Source: Punica granatum
Taxonomy: Eukaryota > Streptophyta > Magnoliopsida > Myrtales > Lythraceae
Reading direction: 5' to 3'
Assembly (NCBI RefSeq): GCF_007655135.1
Contig: NC_045130.1
Coordinates: 14,198,001 to 14,262,000, forward strand
Length of the DNA: 64,000 nucleotides
The notes below the pieces were generated by a model that saw only the letters and a program-made list of their open reading frames with translations, did no database searches and had not been told where the DNA came from. Of the stretch, positions 42,908 through 53,199 are shown in pieces. Position 1 is the first letter of the stretch. Each line of letters opens with the position of its first letter. The translations under genes were made by a program, and so were the position numbers.

Positions 42908-43935
42908 AAAGAACGAGGAAATAGTGGGAGAGGTGCGGGGCGTGAAGGCCATGGGACAAAGAAAAAAGGTTATCGGGGGCGAAAAAGCAAACTTAAAAGG
43001 GGCAGCTCATTGGTTGATGAGGAGATGGGCCGCACATGAAAAGACAATAAGTTGGATGCTGACTAGGACATGATATGTCCCACACATATAATGTATATTA
43101 ATACTGTCGGACGACTACCCACGTGATCTGATACGGTTGACAAATTATTGATATATGGACTTTTTGGTGTGCATGTTGGGTTGCGAAATTCACTTGTAGC
43201 CCATTTATAATAAGAACGAGTAGATCTAGATGGACAAATCATTATTAAATTAAGGATATCTTGTGATTATTATACAATAATATCAGCGGGTCTCTTCCAA
43301 GAAAGGGGTTTGATATAGATGATACTAAGTATTTATGTGTTGTGGGTGGTGGGGGAGAATCCAACCTTTTGTTCATGGAAGATCAGGAGAACAAGTATAA
43401 CTAGAGATGAGATGGTCAGGGACATTAGGATTGGCTGCTTTATACATTTTCCTATCGGCTAGTTACTGACCAATTGCCTCGTGCCAAATCAAAGTCAAAG
43501 TCAAACGCCTAACCTTTTGGCAATCTTAGGTTATCAGATTAAGAGGTGCCCGTGTATCTAACTTAGGTCTCAATCAAAGCAAATATTGGCTTAAGAGATG
43601 CCCATATATATCAAATAATCTAACTTGGGTTTCAATTTGTATTAATCAAGACATGACATGATCTTGTCCCTGTGTGATTCAGAATAATCATCACGTTTAT
43701 GCAGGGTATATATGCCGACACTCATGTATGGTCTCATATGAATTTAATTTAAAATCATTGGCACTCAGACGATCGGTAAACTGCATATATATGAATGGCT
43801 TGTGAAGTTAGACTGCGAGCATGGTGTGAGTCGCCAATGGCGAGGATTTGTCTGATTGCGCGTGTGTGTGGGGAGGCGCGGAAGCAGTACGACCGAATCA
43901 CCCACAAACTTATAGTGAAAAGAATGTATACAGTC
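42341..43935. other. Intergenic DNA upstream of the MADS-box gene
   Basis: AT-rich with a (TA)n tract at about 42878-42902 and CArG-like A/T runs. No gene recognised. The last part is the distal promoter of the AGL12-like gene. Confidence 0.45.
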
Positions 43936-43956
43936 GGGGAGGGAGGGAGGGAAGGG
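43936..43956 (+). promoter_or_regulatory. Potential G-quadruplex upstream of AGL12-like gene
   Basis: Five G-runs of at least three, separated by one or two A residues, about 465 bases before the ATG and about 258 before the TATA box. Formation in the cell is not shown. Confidence 0.5.
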
Positions 43957-44213
43957 AAGGAGATTGGATATATTAATATTGATAGGTACATCAATACACT
44001 AAAGTGAAAACTTTTTAACATATGTGTATGTATATTAATTTTTTTCTTTTTATTTCTTGATTAAAGTGAAAACTTATACTAGATGGGAAGGAGGTGTAAA
44101 GTGGGGCAATATTATATAAGGCGCCAAACATTTATTCTTGTGGTTGGGGAATCCATTCGTATTAATTTTGGAACTTAATTGGAGGAAGGAGGGGAGCTGG
44201 CTAGTTGTGTGCA

Positions 44214-44220
44214 TATATAA
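44214..44220 (+). promoter_or_regulatory. TATA box of AGL12-like gene
   Basis: TATATAA in GCATATATAAGGC, about 203 bases before the ATG at 44423, leaving a 5' UTR of about 170 bases. Confidence 0.5.
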
Positions 44221-44422
44221 GGCTTAGTCCCATCTCATGAGACAAGGCAACCTTTGTCTTTCGACCAAAACCCTTCTCAGGCACCCAAGCCATTCTCTGC
44301 AGCAACCTCGAAGCTAGTTCAAACTAGTGGGAGGTTGTGTGCACACTCAAAGCACTTCCCCCTTCAACCATAGAAACCTATTATTAAGGACTAATTTGGT
44401 AAGTCGTCGACCGTGATCAAGT

Positions 44423-46680
44423 ATGGCTCGTGGGAAGGTTCAGATGAAGAAGATCGAGAACCCGGTGCACCGCCAGGTCACCTTCTGCAAGCGCCGAGCT
44501 GGGCTCCTCAAGAAGGCCAAGGAGCTTTCTGTGCTCTGCGATGCCGACATCGGGGTCCTCATCTTCTCTGCTCACGGCAAAGTCTATGAACTCGCCACCA
44601 AAGGGTCCGGCCACTCTCTGTCTCTCCCTCTCAACATGGTCCCATATATACTCTCGTAGATATTCGTGGATCGGATAGACAACTCAACAATACAACTATC
44701 TGTTTTGAGCCAGATCTCTCATATATCAATTTTAGATATTATTCTTGCAACCGAACGGTGGGTTTTGTTTATATGATCATTGATCGAAATTTTATGGGAC
44801 TTAGTCTGTTCTGTCTCATTTTCTCCTAATTTTCTCTTTCTTTGGGAGATGGAATGTTATGATATGTCGAAATTAATTGATTAATTAGGGTTTTTGTGTG
44901 TTGATAGGACTATGCAGGGGCTCATCGACCGGTACATGAATTCATCATTGTCCGGCCAAGGGGCGGCTCAGTCGTCATCCAGTGACCATGTTGCCTCCCA
45001 ACAGAGGGCTCCATCGTCGGTACTCCCCTACATATTTTTCTCGTTGCCTTAATTTAATTTGCTCGAATATTAATTTATTTAATCATTTTTTAATGAACAC
45101 TGTTATAATTTAGCTCGGACCACTAGACAAGTTGCGAAATTCCCCATCTGCCACTAATAATTATTAGATTATTACTAATTTCCTGCTTATGAGGACACGT
45201 ACCCGATGAACATATATACAATGGGAAATTACACGTAATGGGCTTATTAGGTCCGTTCATTAGATTCTCCATTTATGTTCTTGTATGTTGTTTTTCTTTT
45301 AATAAGCAGCTGGAATTTCACTATTATCATATCATAGCCCTTGTAGCCACTGCCATAAATATATTCTTTAGTATAAATTATAGACCATGTGGAGAATGAC
45401 ATAATATTGGCGTGCAATCATATATATTCCATACGTGTCCTCCATGATGATATGCATGCATTTGCATGCTTCCATTTTTTGCACACTATATGTATGTCTT
45501 TGTATATATTTATATGCTAAGCATGGAATCACCTGAGTATGATTTGGCATGCACGTCCATACACATATACACGCACATAATAAATACAACTATCTGAGAA
45601 AGGGAGTGTATACAATGGAATACATCGTGGACTAGGTATTAAGAAGTTTCAAATTCGATTCTCGTCAATACCTTTTTTAAAATATTTCTATTTCACTATA
45701 TTAAGTCCATGGATCTCTTTATTAAAAACAAAATGCAGCCATCTGTTACTAATTTGCCCACAAGAAGAAGATTTCGTGTGATTTGGTTAGCTGAGTGATT
45801 TTTCAGAGACACTTCTTTGGTATTTGGAGAAATATCTTCTTTTGCTAGGAAATACAAAGAATTTTATCAATTGATAAACCTTTATTTATAACTAATCACT
45901 TCTCGTGTCAGCGGTGAAATGACATCACCTAAAAAGTGTTTTGTCAAGTCAGAGCTTTGTGACATATTAAGTCGTAAGAAGCACCAAAGTAGATTTATCA
46001 CCATCTAGTTAATTCGTGAATTAGCAGGCTTTGATGAGCGTTAACATGTATTGATGAATATGAATTTTTTTTTTCGGTTACAATAAGAGGCTTATGACCT
46101 AATATAAGGAAATGAAAAAGAAATCTAATATGAATTTGTTTTATTTCTTCATTATCTGGTTTTTTTTTGCGTTTTAATCAGGATGCAAAAGATGAAATTA
46201 ATCTACTGAAGCAAGAGATCGAAGTACTCCAAAAGGGCCTCAGGTAAAACAAGTATTCACTCTTTATAAATAAAATTCAAGTGAACAGAAAGATTCGTCG
46301 TAGGACGTATTAGTTCCAACTTGCCGATAAAATGTATAAATACATGTATATAAATATAGCAAGATTAATTAACGTGTTCAATTATACACGCATATGCAGG
46401 TACATGTTTGGGGCAGGGGCTGGGGCCATGTCACTTGATGAACTAGATGTTCTTGAGAAACATCTTGAAATTTGGATCTACCATATTCGCTCAACTAAGG
46501 TACTATGAAATTATATCTCGTCTCAATTAATGATTGTATCTATCTATATTAATGATTTATCTCCTCATATATATATATATTTGGGTGAATTATCTCTTAT
46601 ATGTATATATATTGGGTAAACATCTCTTATATATTTTTATATACATTGATTTTTCCATTTTCTTATTTATTCTGACAATC

Positions 46681-46711
<31 letters not shown>

Positions 46712-47172
46712 TTCGTATACAGATGGATATCATGTTTCAAGAAATCCAGCTGTTGAGGAACAAGGTTTACCTTCCTTTTCCCTGACATTTCTATTGAAAT
46801 TTTCTAATTAAACGAGCTCTTTTCATGCATTAAAAGGGAAAAGAAAAAAAAAACAGAGAGAACGAACTTATCTGAAAAATTTATGTGTTTGAATTTGAAG
46901 GAGGGGATACTGAAAGCGGCAAACAAGTACCTCCAGGATAAGGTAAAAAGGAACAAAAAAAAAATGTTATTTCCTAATTATAATAAATAAAATAAAATTG
47001 CATTAGTTCAAAATATTAATATTTTTGTTTATTTATTTATTTATTTTTGGTTTTTTTTTTGACGCAGATAGAGGAGAATGCTGCGGCTACTAACTTTCCG
47101 CCAATGACCACTAACTATACTAACTATACTTACCCGCTGACTGCTATACAGAACGAATTATTTCAGTATTAG
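44423..47172 (+). CDS. AGL12: MADS-box transcription factor, AGL12/XAL1-like
   Basis: Type II (MIKC) MADS-domain transcription factor. Seven exons join in frame: 44423-44604, 44908-45019, 46182-46243, 46400-46499, 46723-46764, 46901-46942 and 47068-47172, giving 214 aa. The MADS domain (residues 1-60) begins [18 protein letters not shown] and keeps the core [21 protein letters not shown] short Ser/Gln-rich I region (about 61-98) follows, then the K domain from [19 protein letters not shown] (99 on) through [14 protein letters not shown] and [14 protein letters not shown]. The C-terminus ends [13 protein letters not shown], close to the YPLTMPSEIFQF ending of Arabidopsis AGL12. That gene (XAANTAL1) acts in root development and flowering transition; the same role here is inferred. 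Exon sizes 42 and 42 for exons 5 and 6 are typical of MIKC genes. Intron 2 is 1.16 kb and carries a SINE-like repeat. Confidence 0.95.
45620..45725 (+). repeat. SINE-like repeat in AGL12 intron 2
   Basis: Plus-strand copy of family 1: a B-box-like TTTCAAATTCGATTCTCG, then CTATTTCACTATATTAAGTCCATGGA. Same orientation as the host gene. A partial opposite-strand copy may lie at about 46070-46125. Confidence 0.45.
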
Positions 47173-47400
47173 GAAATTATTTTTCCCTATATATATATAT
47201 ATATGATATGATGTTCTATATATATATATATATAGTGGGTTTTAGAGCTCCATTACAAGGAGTGTGCTGATAATTATTATAAGTAATGTTGTCGTTTGTT
47301 ATAATTGTCTTTGTAGCGAGACAAATTTGATGTTTTCATGGTGATGGTGTTTGTGTGTGTGCTTCCAATAGCAGTATGGCTATTAGCTATAAGAGGTTTG

Positions 47401-47406
47401 AATAAA
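47401..47406 (+). terminator. Polyadenylation signal of AGL12-like gene
   Basis: AATAAA about 230 bases after the stop codon, after two (TA)n tracts. Confidence 0.5.
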
Positions 47407-48948
47407 GTTACTGAAATTCTGTAAATGCATGCACGCATTTACTGTTATTATCTATTATTTCTATGTTCCAGCTTGTTATATACTTGTCAGTTGTCATATT
47501 ATGGGAATTTGCTGCTTACAATGTTAATGCAGTTGTTAATTATATAGCTTCAATATATCGGGACAATGATAATTAAGTACGTAATGAGCCAGAAGGATGA
47601 GTTACTGACTTCTCCAAAACTCGTCGCTCCTACAGGTTACAAGTCCAAAGAATCGAGAAGATTTTCACAGATCATGAATAAAGAAGTTATTCATAAAGTC
47701 AATATATTTTCATTTAGGCATTCAGATTCGCCATCTTTTCTCTTTTGACAATCATAATTGGTTAAGACTAAGTAATACCAAGCGGACAACTCAAGAATTG
47801 TCATTAACTTGTATTAACAAGATATGATTATTTTGACCTAACTAATTTTGAGATTCTATTCCGAGTATTTCCAGCTGGAACTGCTAAATTCTTGATTGCT
47901 TAGACATAAATGCCCTTGAAAAGCTCCAGATGATTTACATGTACTCTCATCATAGGCAATTAAACACTCTTCTTTTCCCCCAAAACTTTTTTATTCAACG
48001 TAGATCCTTATATCTAGAAATTTAATTGGCTCCGATTAATCAGTTTGAATCGGATCGGTCCATTAAAGAGTAAAGTTTTCTCAGTAATATTTTTTTTCCA
48101 TTCACAAAACTCGAAATCCAAAACCTTATTTAAGAGAAATTAAGCGTTTAATCATGCACCAATCCGCTTTGTTTTTTCCCCAAATTTTTTGATACAAAAA
48201 TACATATATATGGAAAATATTTAATTATTTATGAGGGGCAAGGTAATAAATGAGATTGCAAATTGCATAATTCTCAACTGTCCCCTGTGCATATGCACGT
48301 ATATAGTGTGAATGCACTTACTATACTGCCGAGCGGCCATAGGCTGATCAGCCAACCTGTCTCATGCATGCATTGCCAATTGGCTCATTTTCTCTGTGCC
48401 ACCCCAAAAATAAAATTTGGATATATGAAGGAAATACATTTATTCATTACTGAAGAAAATTGTGTGGTAGTTATGGAGCACAAAACTTCTCATTGGGAAG
48501 TCGAAATTCATAAAATATTTATACATATACGCGTATACATTATGATCGCTTCTTGACTGATCTTCCATCTCGAAGAAGTAGGATATTCGATGACTCTATC
48601 GTAACATATAGCGGAATAAGAGACAAACAGAGACATGATTAATTGGCGCGTGATCTCGTGTGCAATTAGACATCTTCTTATCAGTTCGTCCCGTCACATA
48701 GCATATATAGATAATAAAGGCCAAATAAAATACTTTCTCCTGGAATCGGTTTTCACAATTTTACTACAACATATATGTAACAGAAATTAGGCCCCGCCTT
48801 GGCTGGGAGAAAATTTGATGCATGTATTGTCCAAATTTAACAAAAAGGAAATTATGGCAAATATATAGAAAGTTTACTCATTTATCCTCCGAACAATATA
48901 ATATCTCACAATGTAGAAGAAGGGGCTTAATGTTGTGAGGCAATGAGA
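47407..48948. other. Intergenic DNA
   Basis: AT-rich with scattered short open frames (for example 48263-48556) that show no domain or coding bias. No gene called. Confidence 0.5.
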
Positions 48949-49613
48949 ATGCGTTTGGATTGAGAGTTGAGTTGAGTTGAGTTTTGGTTTTAATTGGTTT
49001 GTAATGATTGTATTGTTGAATTATGAGAAAAAATGTGAAAAAGTAATAAATAATTGAGAGAAAATAATGATTAAATAATGATTGTGTTGTTGAATTGTGA
49101 AAAAGTAATAAATAGTTGAGAGAATTTAATATTAAAAAGGGCAAATTACAAAAAAAAATCAAAATTTTGTAAAATGTCTCAGTTTTGTCCTAAATTTTGT
49201 TTTGTAACAAAAAAAACCATAAGTTTTCTAAAATGTCTCAAAAATGACCTCCGTTATAACTTCCGTCAATTTTTGCCTACGTGTGACCTACGTGGACTGT
49301 TAAAGGGACCCACTAGCCTACGTGTGACCTACGTGGACTGTTAAAGGGACCCACCATCAGCAGCAAAAATTGACGGAAGTTATAACGAAGGTCATTTTTG
49401 AAACATTTTAAAAAACTTATGGTTTTTTTGTTACAAAACAAAATTTAGGACAAAATTGAGACATTTTACAAAACTTGGATTTTTTTTTGTAATTTACCCT
49501 ATTAAAAATTGAATTAAATGGTTAATTTTTTTTTTTAAAAAAAGTAATGATTGTGATGTTGAATTGAAGATAAGTGGAATTGAGTTGAATATTTTTCTGA
49601 AAACAAACACACC
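48949..49613. mobile_element. MITE (GTTTGG-end family) carrying a nested MITE
   Basis: Starts GCGTTTGGATTGAGAG and ends AAACAAACACACC. The body matches the MITEs at 3581, 27313 and 38874. It is split by the 361-bp element at 49139-49499; removing that element and one copy of its 9-bp target duplication restores a continuous family body. Confidence 0.75.
49139..49499. mobile_element. Mutator-like long-TIR MITE, copy 1
   Basis: 361-bp element with inverted ends GGGCAAATTACAAAAAAA / TTTTTTGTAATTTACCC. The two arms pair over about 140 bases (TTTTGTCCTAAATTTTG facing CAAAATTTAGGACAAAA). A perfect 9-bp target duplication TATTAAAAA flanks it (49130-49138 and 49500-49508). Nine bases plus long TIRs is the Mutator superfamily signature. 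The core holds two direct repeats of CTACGTGTGACCTACGTGGA. Confidence 0.88.
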
Positions 49614-49993
49614 CTATAGTCGCCGACCTAAAACCATGAGATTTCGAGTTTAATCATCGCCAGTGGGACTTCTATATCTGTTTACTTAGTCTTTGCTATT
49701 ATGATATACTACACCGTGGCCTTCCCTATTATTGAAAAAATAATTTCTCACAATGTATATATACTATTTACACAAATTGATGTAATTTCAATAATATATA
49801 TATGTATAGTATTTTAGTGGCATTGTTTATATATATATATATATATAGGGTAAATTATATCGTGCAATATGATTTTTTTACTTTTTTTTCACGAGATATC
49901 ATAATTTGCATGTTGTATGGTACAATTTACCTATATACTTTTAGGAGAAGTAGAATTACTCGTTTTGAAGACATATAAATTATAATTACTAGC
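49592..49993. repeat. 402-bp tandem duplication, unit 1
   Basis: Begins TTTTTCTGAAAAC (the last ~20 bases of the MITE ending at 49613) and ends ATTACTAGC. Unit 2 follows directly at 49994. It preserves the empty site (GTAATTTCAATAATAT, about 49785-49800) for the transposon in unit 2. Confidence 0.93.
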
Positions 49994-50763
49994 TTTTTCT
50001 GAAAACAAACACACCCTATAGTCGCCGACCTAAAACCATGAGATTTCGAGTTTAATCATCGCCAGTGGGACTTCTATGTCTGTTTACTTAGTCTTTGTTA
50101 TTATGATATACTACACCGTGGCCTTCCCTATTATTGAAAAAATAATTTCTCACAATGTATATATACTATTTACACAAATTGATGTAATTTCAATAAGGGA
50201 AAATTACAAAAAAAAAACCCAAGTTTTGTAAAATGTCTCAGTTTTGTCCTAAATTTTGTTTTGTAACAAAAAAAACCATAAGTTTTCTAAAATGTCTCAA
50301 AAATAACCTCCGTTATAACTTCCGTCACTTTTTGCCTACGTGTGACCTACATGGACTATTAAAGGGACCCACTAGCCTACGTGTGACCTACATGGACTGT
50401 TAAAGGGACCCACCATCAGCAGCAAAAATTGACGGAAGTTATAACGGAGGTCATTTTTGAGACATTTTAGAAAACTTATGGTTTTTTTTGTTACAAAACA
50501 AAATTAGGACAAAATTGAGACATTTTACAAAACTTGGGTTTTTTTTTGTAATTTACCTTTTCAATAATATATATATGTATAGTATTTTAGTGGCATTGTT
50601 TATATATATATATATCGGGTAAATTATATCGTGCAATATGATTTTTTTACTTTTTTTTTCACGAGATATCATAATTTGCATGTTGTATGGTATAATTTAC
50701 CTATATACTTTTAGGAGAAGTAGAATTACTCGTTTTGAAGACATATAAATTATAATTACTAGC
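49994..50763. repeat. 402-bp tandem duplication, unit 2 (with insertion)
   Basis: Near-identical to 49592-49993 apart from an insertion of about 370 bp (element plus target duplication) at 50197-50567. Confidence 0.93.
50197..50558. mobile_element. Mutator-like long-TIR MITE, copy 2
   Basis: Same family as 49139-49499: GGGAAAATTAC start, GTAATTTACCT end, long pairing arms and the same core repeat. It is flanked by a 9-bp direct duplication TTTCAATAA (50188-50196 and 50559-50567). The sister unit has the uninterrupted site, proving the insertion boundaries. Confidence 0.93.
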
Positions 50764-50795
50764 TTTTTTGCCCATGCGATGCACTGATTATTGTT
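50759..50795 (-). mobile_element. Possible Helitron 3' end (minus strand)
   Basis: On the minus strand, GTGCATCGCATGGGCAAAAAAG is followed by CTAG then T, resembling the common plant Helitron end (short GC hairpin, GGGCAAA, CTAGT). The hairpin is weak here. If real, the element extends rightward from 50759. Confidence 0.35.
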
Positions 50796-52939
50796 TAGAG
50801 TGATTCTCAGATGGTTTTTTTGAAATTTGGATGTTACAATTGAAATTTTCATTAAATTATATGTATTCTTAAATTTAAACCATTCAAATATTAATGCATA
50901 TAATAACAAATTCAGAATAATTAAAAATGAATTATAATACGAAATATGGATGAAGAAAATGATATTACTTAGATCACATATTAAATTTTCTTAAATATGA
51001 AATTCTAAAAAATTATAATAGATGACCTCCATGTATTTTGTTTAAAAAAAAAAGAGAAGTGCAAATAATCTATTTTTAATAATTTTTAAATAGATTTATC
51101 TATTACTATTTCAAAAGTGTTCAAGATTTAAATATACTTATTGCATATAGTAGATTTTTCTTTTAGTTTCGAATTATGTCAAAAAGATTTTTATAAATAT
51201 TTATTTTAAGAAATTTTATTTTTATAAATAAATTTTGAGATTATATATTTTAAAACAAGAATGTGCTTATATAATAAAATTATTAAAATACTTAATGATT
51301 TATATGCATTTACTAATTTATTCTTAATTATGTATACATTTATAATTATTTATTTTTAGACATTTACCTTTATGACCTTATATTATGTACAAAATTACTT
51401 TTCTAACTCCATTTATTATAAAGAATACAACTTTATATATATAGATGGATAGACATTAGTACTTTCCTATAATAATTAAATGGAAATTGATTAACAATTA
51501 CACAAATTAATAAAAAATGCTTAGATATAGATTTACCTTTTGAACCCTACGATATTAGAATTTTTACTTTTATGACCATATTTATTGTTGCGTTGTCAAA
51601 TTTATATATATATTACAGAGAGAGAGAGAGAGAGAGAGATTGTCTATGAACACACGACACGCAATGCCCATGCCCATCGTTTCCTAATTCCTGTTGACGG
51701 CCATGTAGCTAGTTCATGGGTACTTTGACCTTTTTACTACCAAAGGGTCAACTCGTAGAGCAGGCACTCTACGAAAAGGTCAACGCACAGTTTGGGCTGC
51801 TGCATGCTACTAATATATCTGTGTTCAACCAGATCTTCATAAGCCACAGTGAGTATCATTATTCTAACCAGATCTTTACTATAGCAAACTTATCTAATAC
51901 AACGCAAGTTATAGCGCACTAGAATTTGGAGAACATGACCCATCAATGCATCTTGAAATTCCCCACTAGATCACTAGTTATTCCTTCATAGGATGGTCCG
52001 AGCATAACTGATACATCGTCGCTCACAGCCTTTCAAGCCACGTTCTAACCCATAAGACCACCAAGAGAGGAAAGGAAGTACTCCATATATGCATCCATCT
52101 ATATACCAACCAACAGTTAGCTTAAAAGATATATATATATCATGGACCTGCACTGTTTTTTTTCCTCTCCAGTATGCAACCATTTGGTATTCAAAAGTCC
52201 TACATGCACCGACTACTCAATTGGCATACTAATTATTAACTCTATCCGTCGTGAATTTTTTTCTATTCACAAGTAGATTCAAATCTAAGACCTTATTTGA
52301 TATTCGATCCTTTACTAGTAATATGATCCCTATTATCAGCACATAGATTTCCACATTTTAAATTACTGGGAATGTGTACATTGCCGTGTTTGGTACGTTT
52401 GAGCAACATTACAAATAATATATTTTTAAAAATATTTATTTTTACAATAAATTAAAAAAATTAGATGAAATTCCTAAAATAACCCTCCCTTAATATTTCT
52501 CCCATCTTTCTTCTTCCAAAAAAAACCCCTAGCCCAGTGAACTCAGAAGAAGTGGCAGCAACATCCATAGCCGTTGCCCATGAACCTTTGCCGTAGCCAC
52601 AAAAGCACAAAGAGGTCTCAAAAGCACAAAGAGGTCTCGAAACAAGCCCTCTCCGGCTTCTCTATGCCTTCCAGGTTGCCCCTAGAGGGCAGCGGGAGTT
52701 GGCTGAGGAAGGGTGGCGGCAGCGGAGGTGGCTGAGAAGTGTGTGGAAGAGGAAGGCCAGTTTTGGAATTCAAAAAATAGAAGACTGTCACGTTGGTGGG
52801 AATTCACATTCATATTCCTACTTGAACCAACGCATGTTAGTTATACGGGCACTTCTTTTCTAATGGCCGAGTAGAGAGCAGAAGTAAATGCATGCAGTAA
52901 AAAAATTCTATCCCAGCAAGCAAACAAAGATCCATCAAC
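50796..52939. other. Intergenic DNA
   Basis: Very AT-rich until about 51600, then a (GA)n tract at about 51618-51640 and a GC-richer segment at about 52530-52760. No gene supported. Confidence 0.5.
51618..51640. repeat. (GA)n microsatellite
   Basis: About eleven GA units. Confidence 0.85.
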
Positions 52940-53199
52940 ATGGGGCATGCAACCCTGCCAGTCACTATGGCAGTGAGTATTTACTGCACTGAAGGCACAG
53001 AGCAGATGACTGCATTTACTTACCTCCTAACAACCGTCCCCTTCTCCTCCATCCCCTTTCCTTCAACATATTACTCTAATTTACCCTCTTCATTATATTC
53101 ACTCACACCTCTCAGTCTCATGAGCTATCAATTCCCTCAAGCCCTTCTCTCCATTCTCCCCCACCACCACTTCTCATAACTCTCGCTCAGTACTCTCCA

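Noticed and set aside
44417..44614. Minus-strand open frame over the MADS exon
   Set aside because: Shadow of the highly conserved MADS-box exon.
51716..51922. 68-aa open frame between transposon remnants and the GDSL genes
   Set aside because: No domain, no splice context and no coding bias visible.
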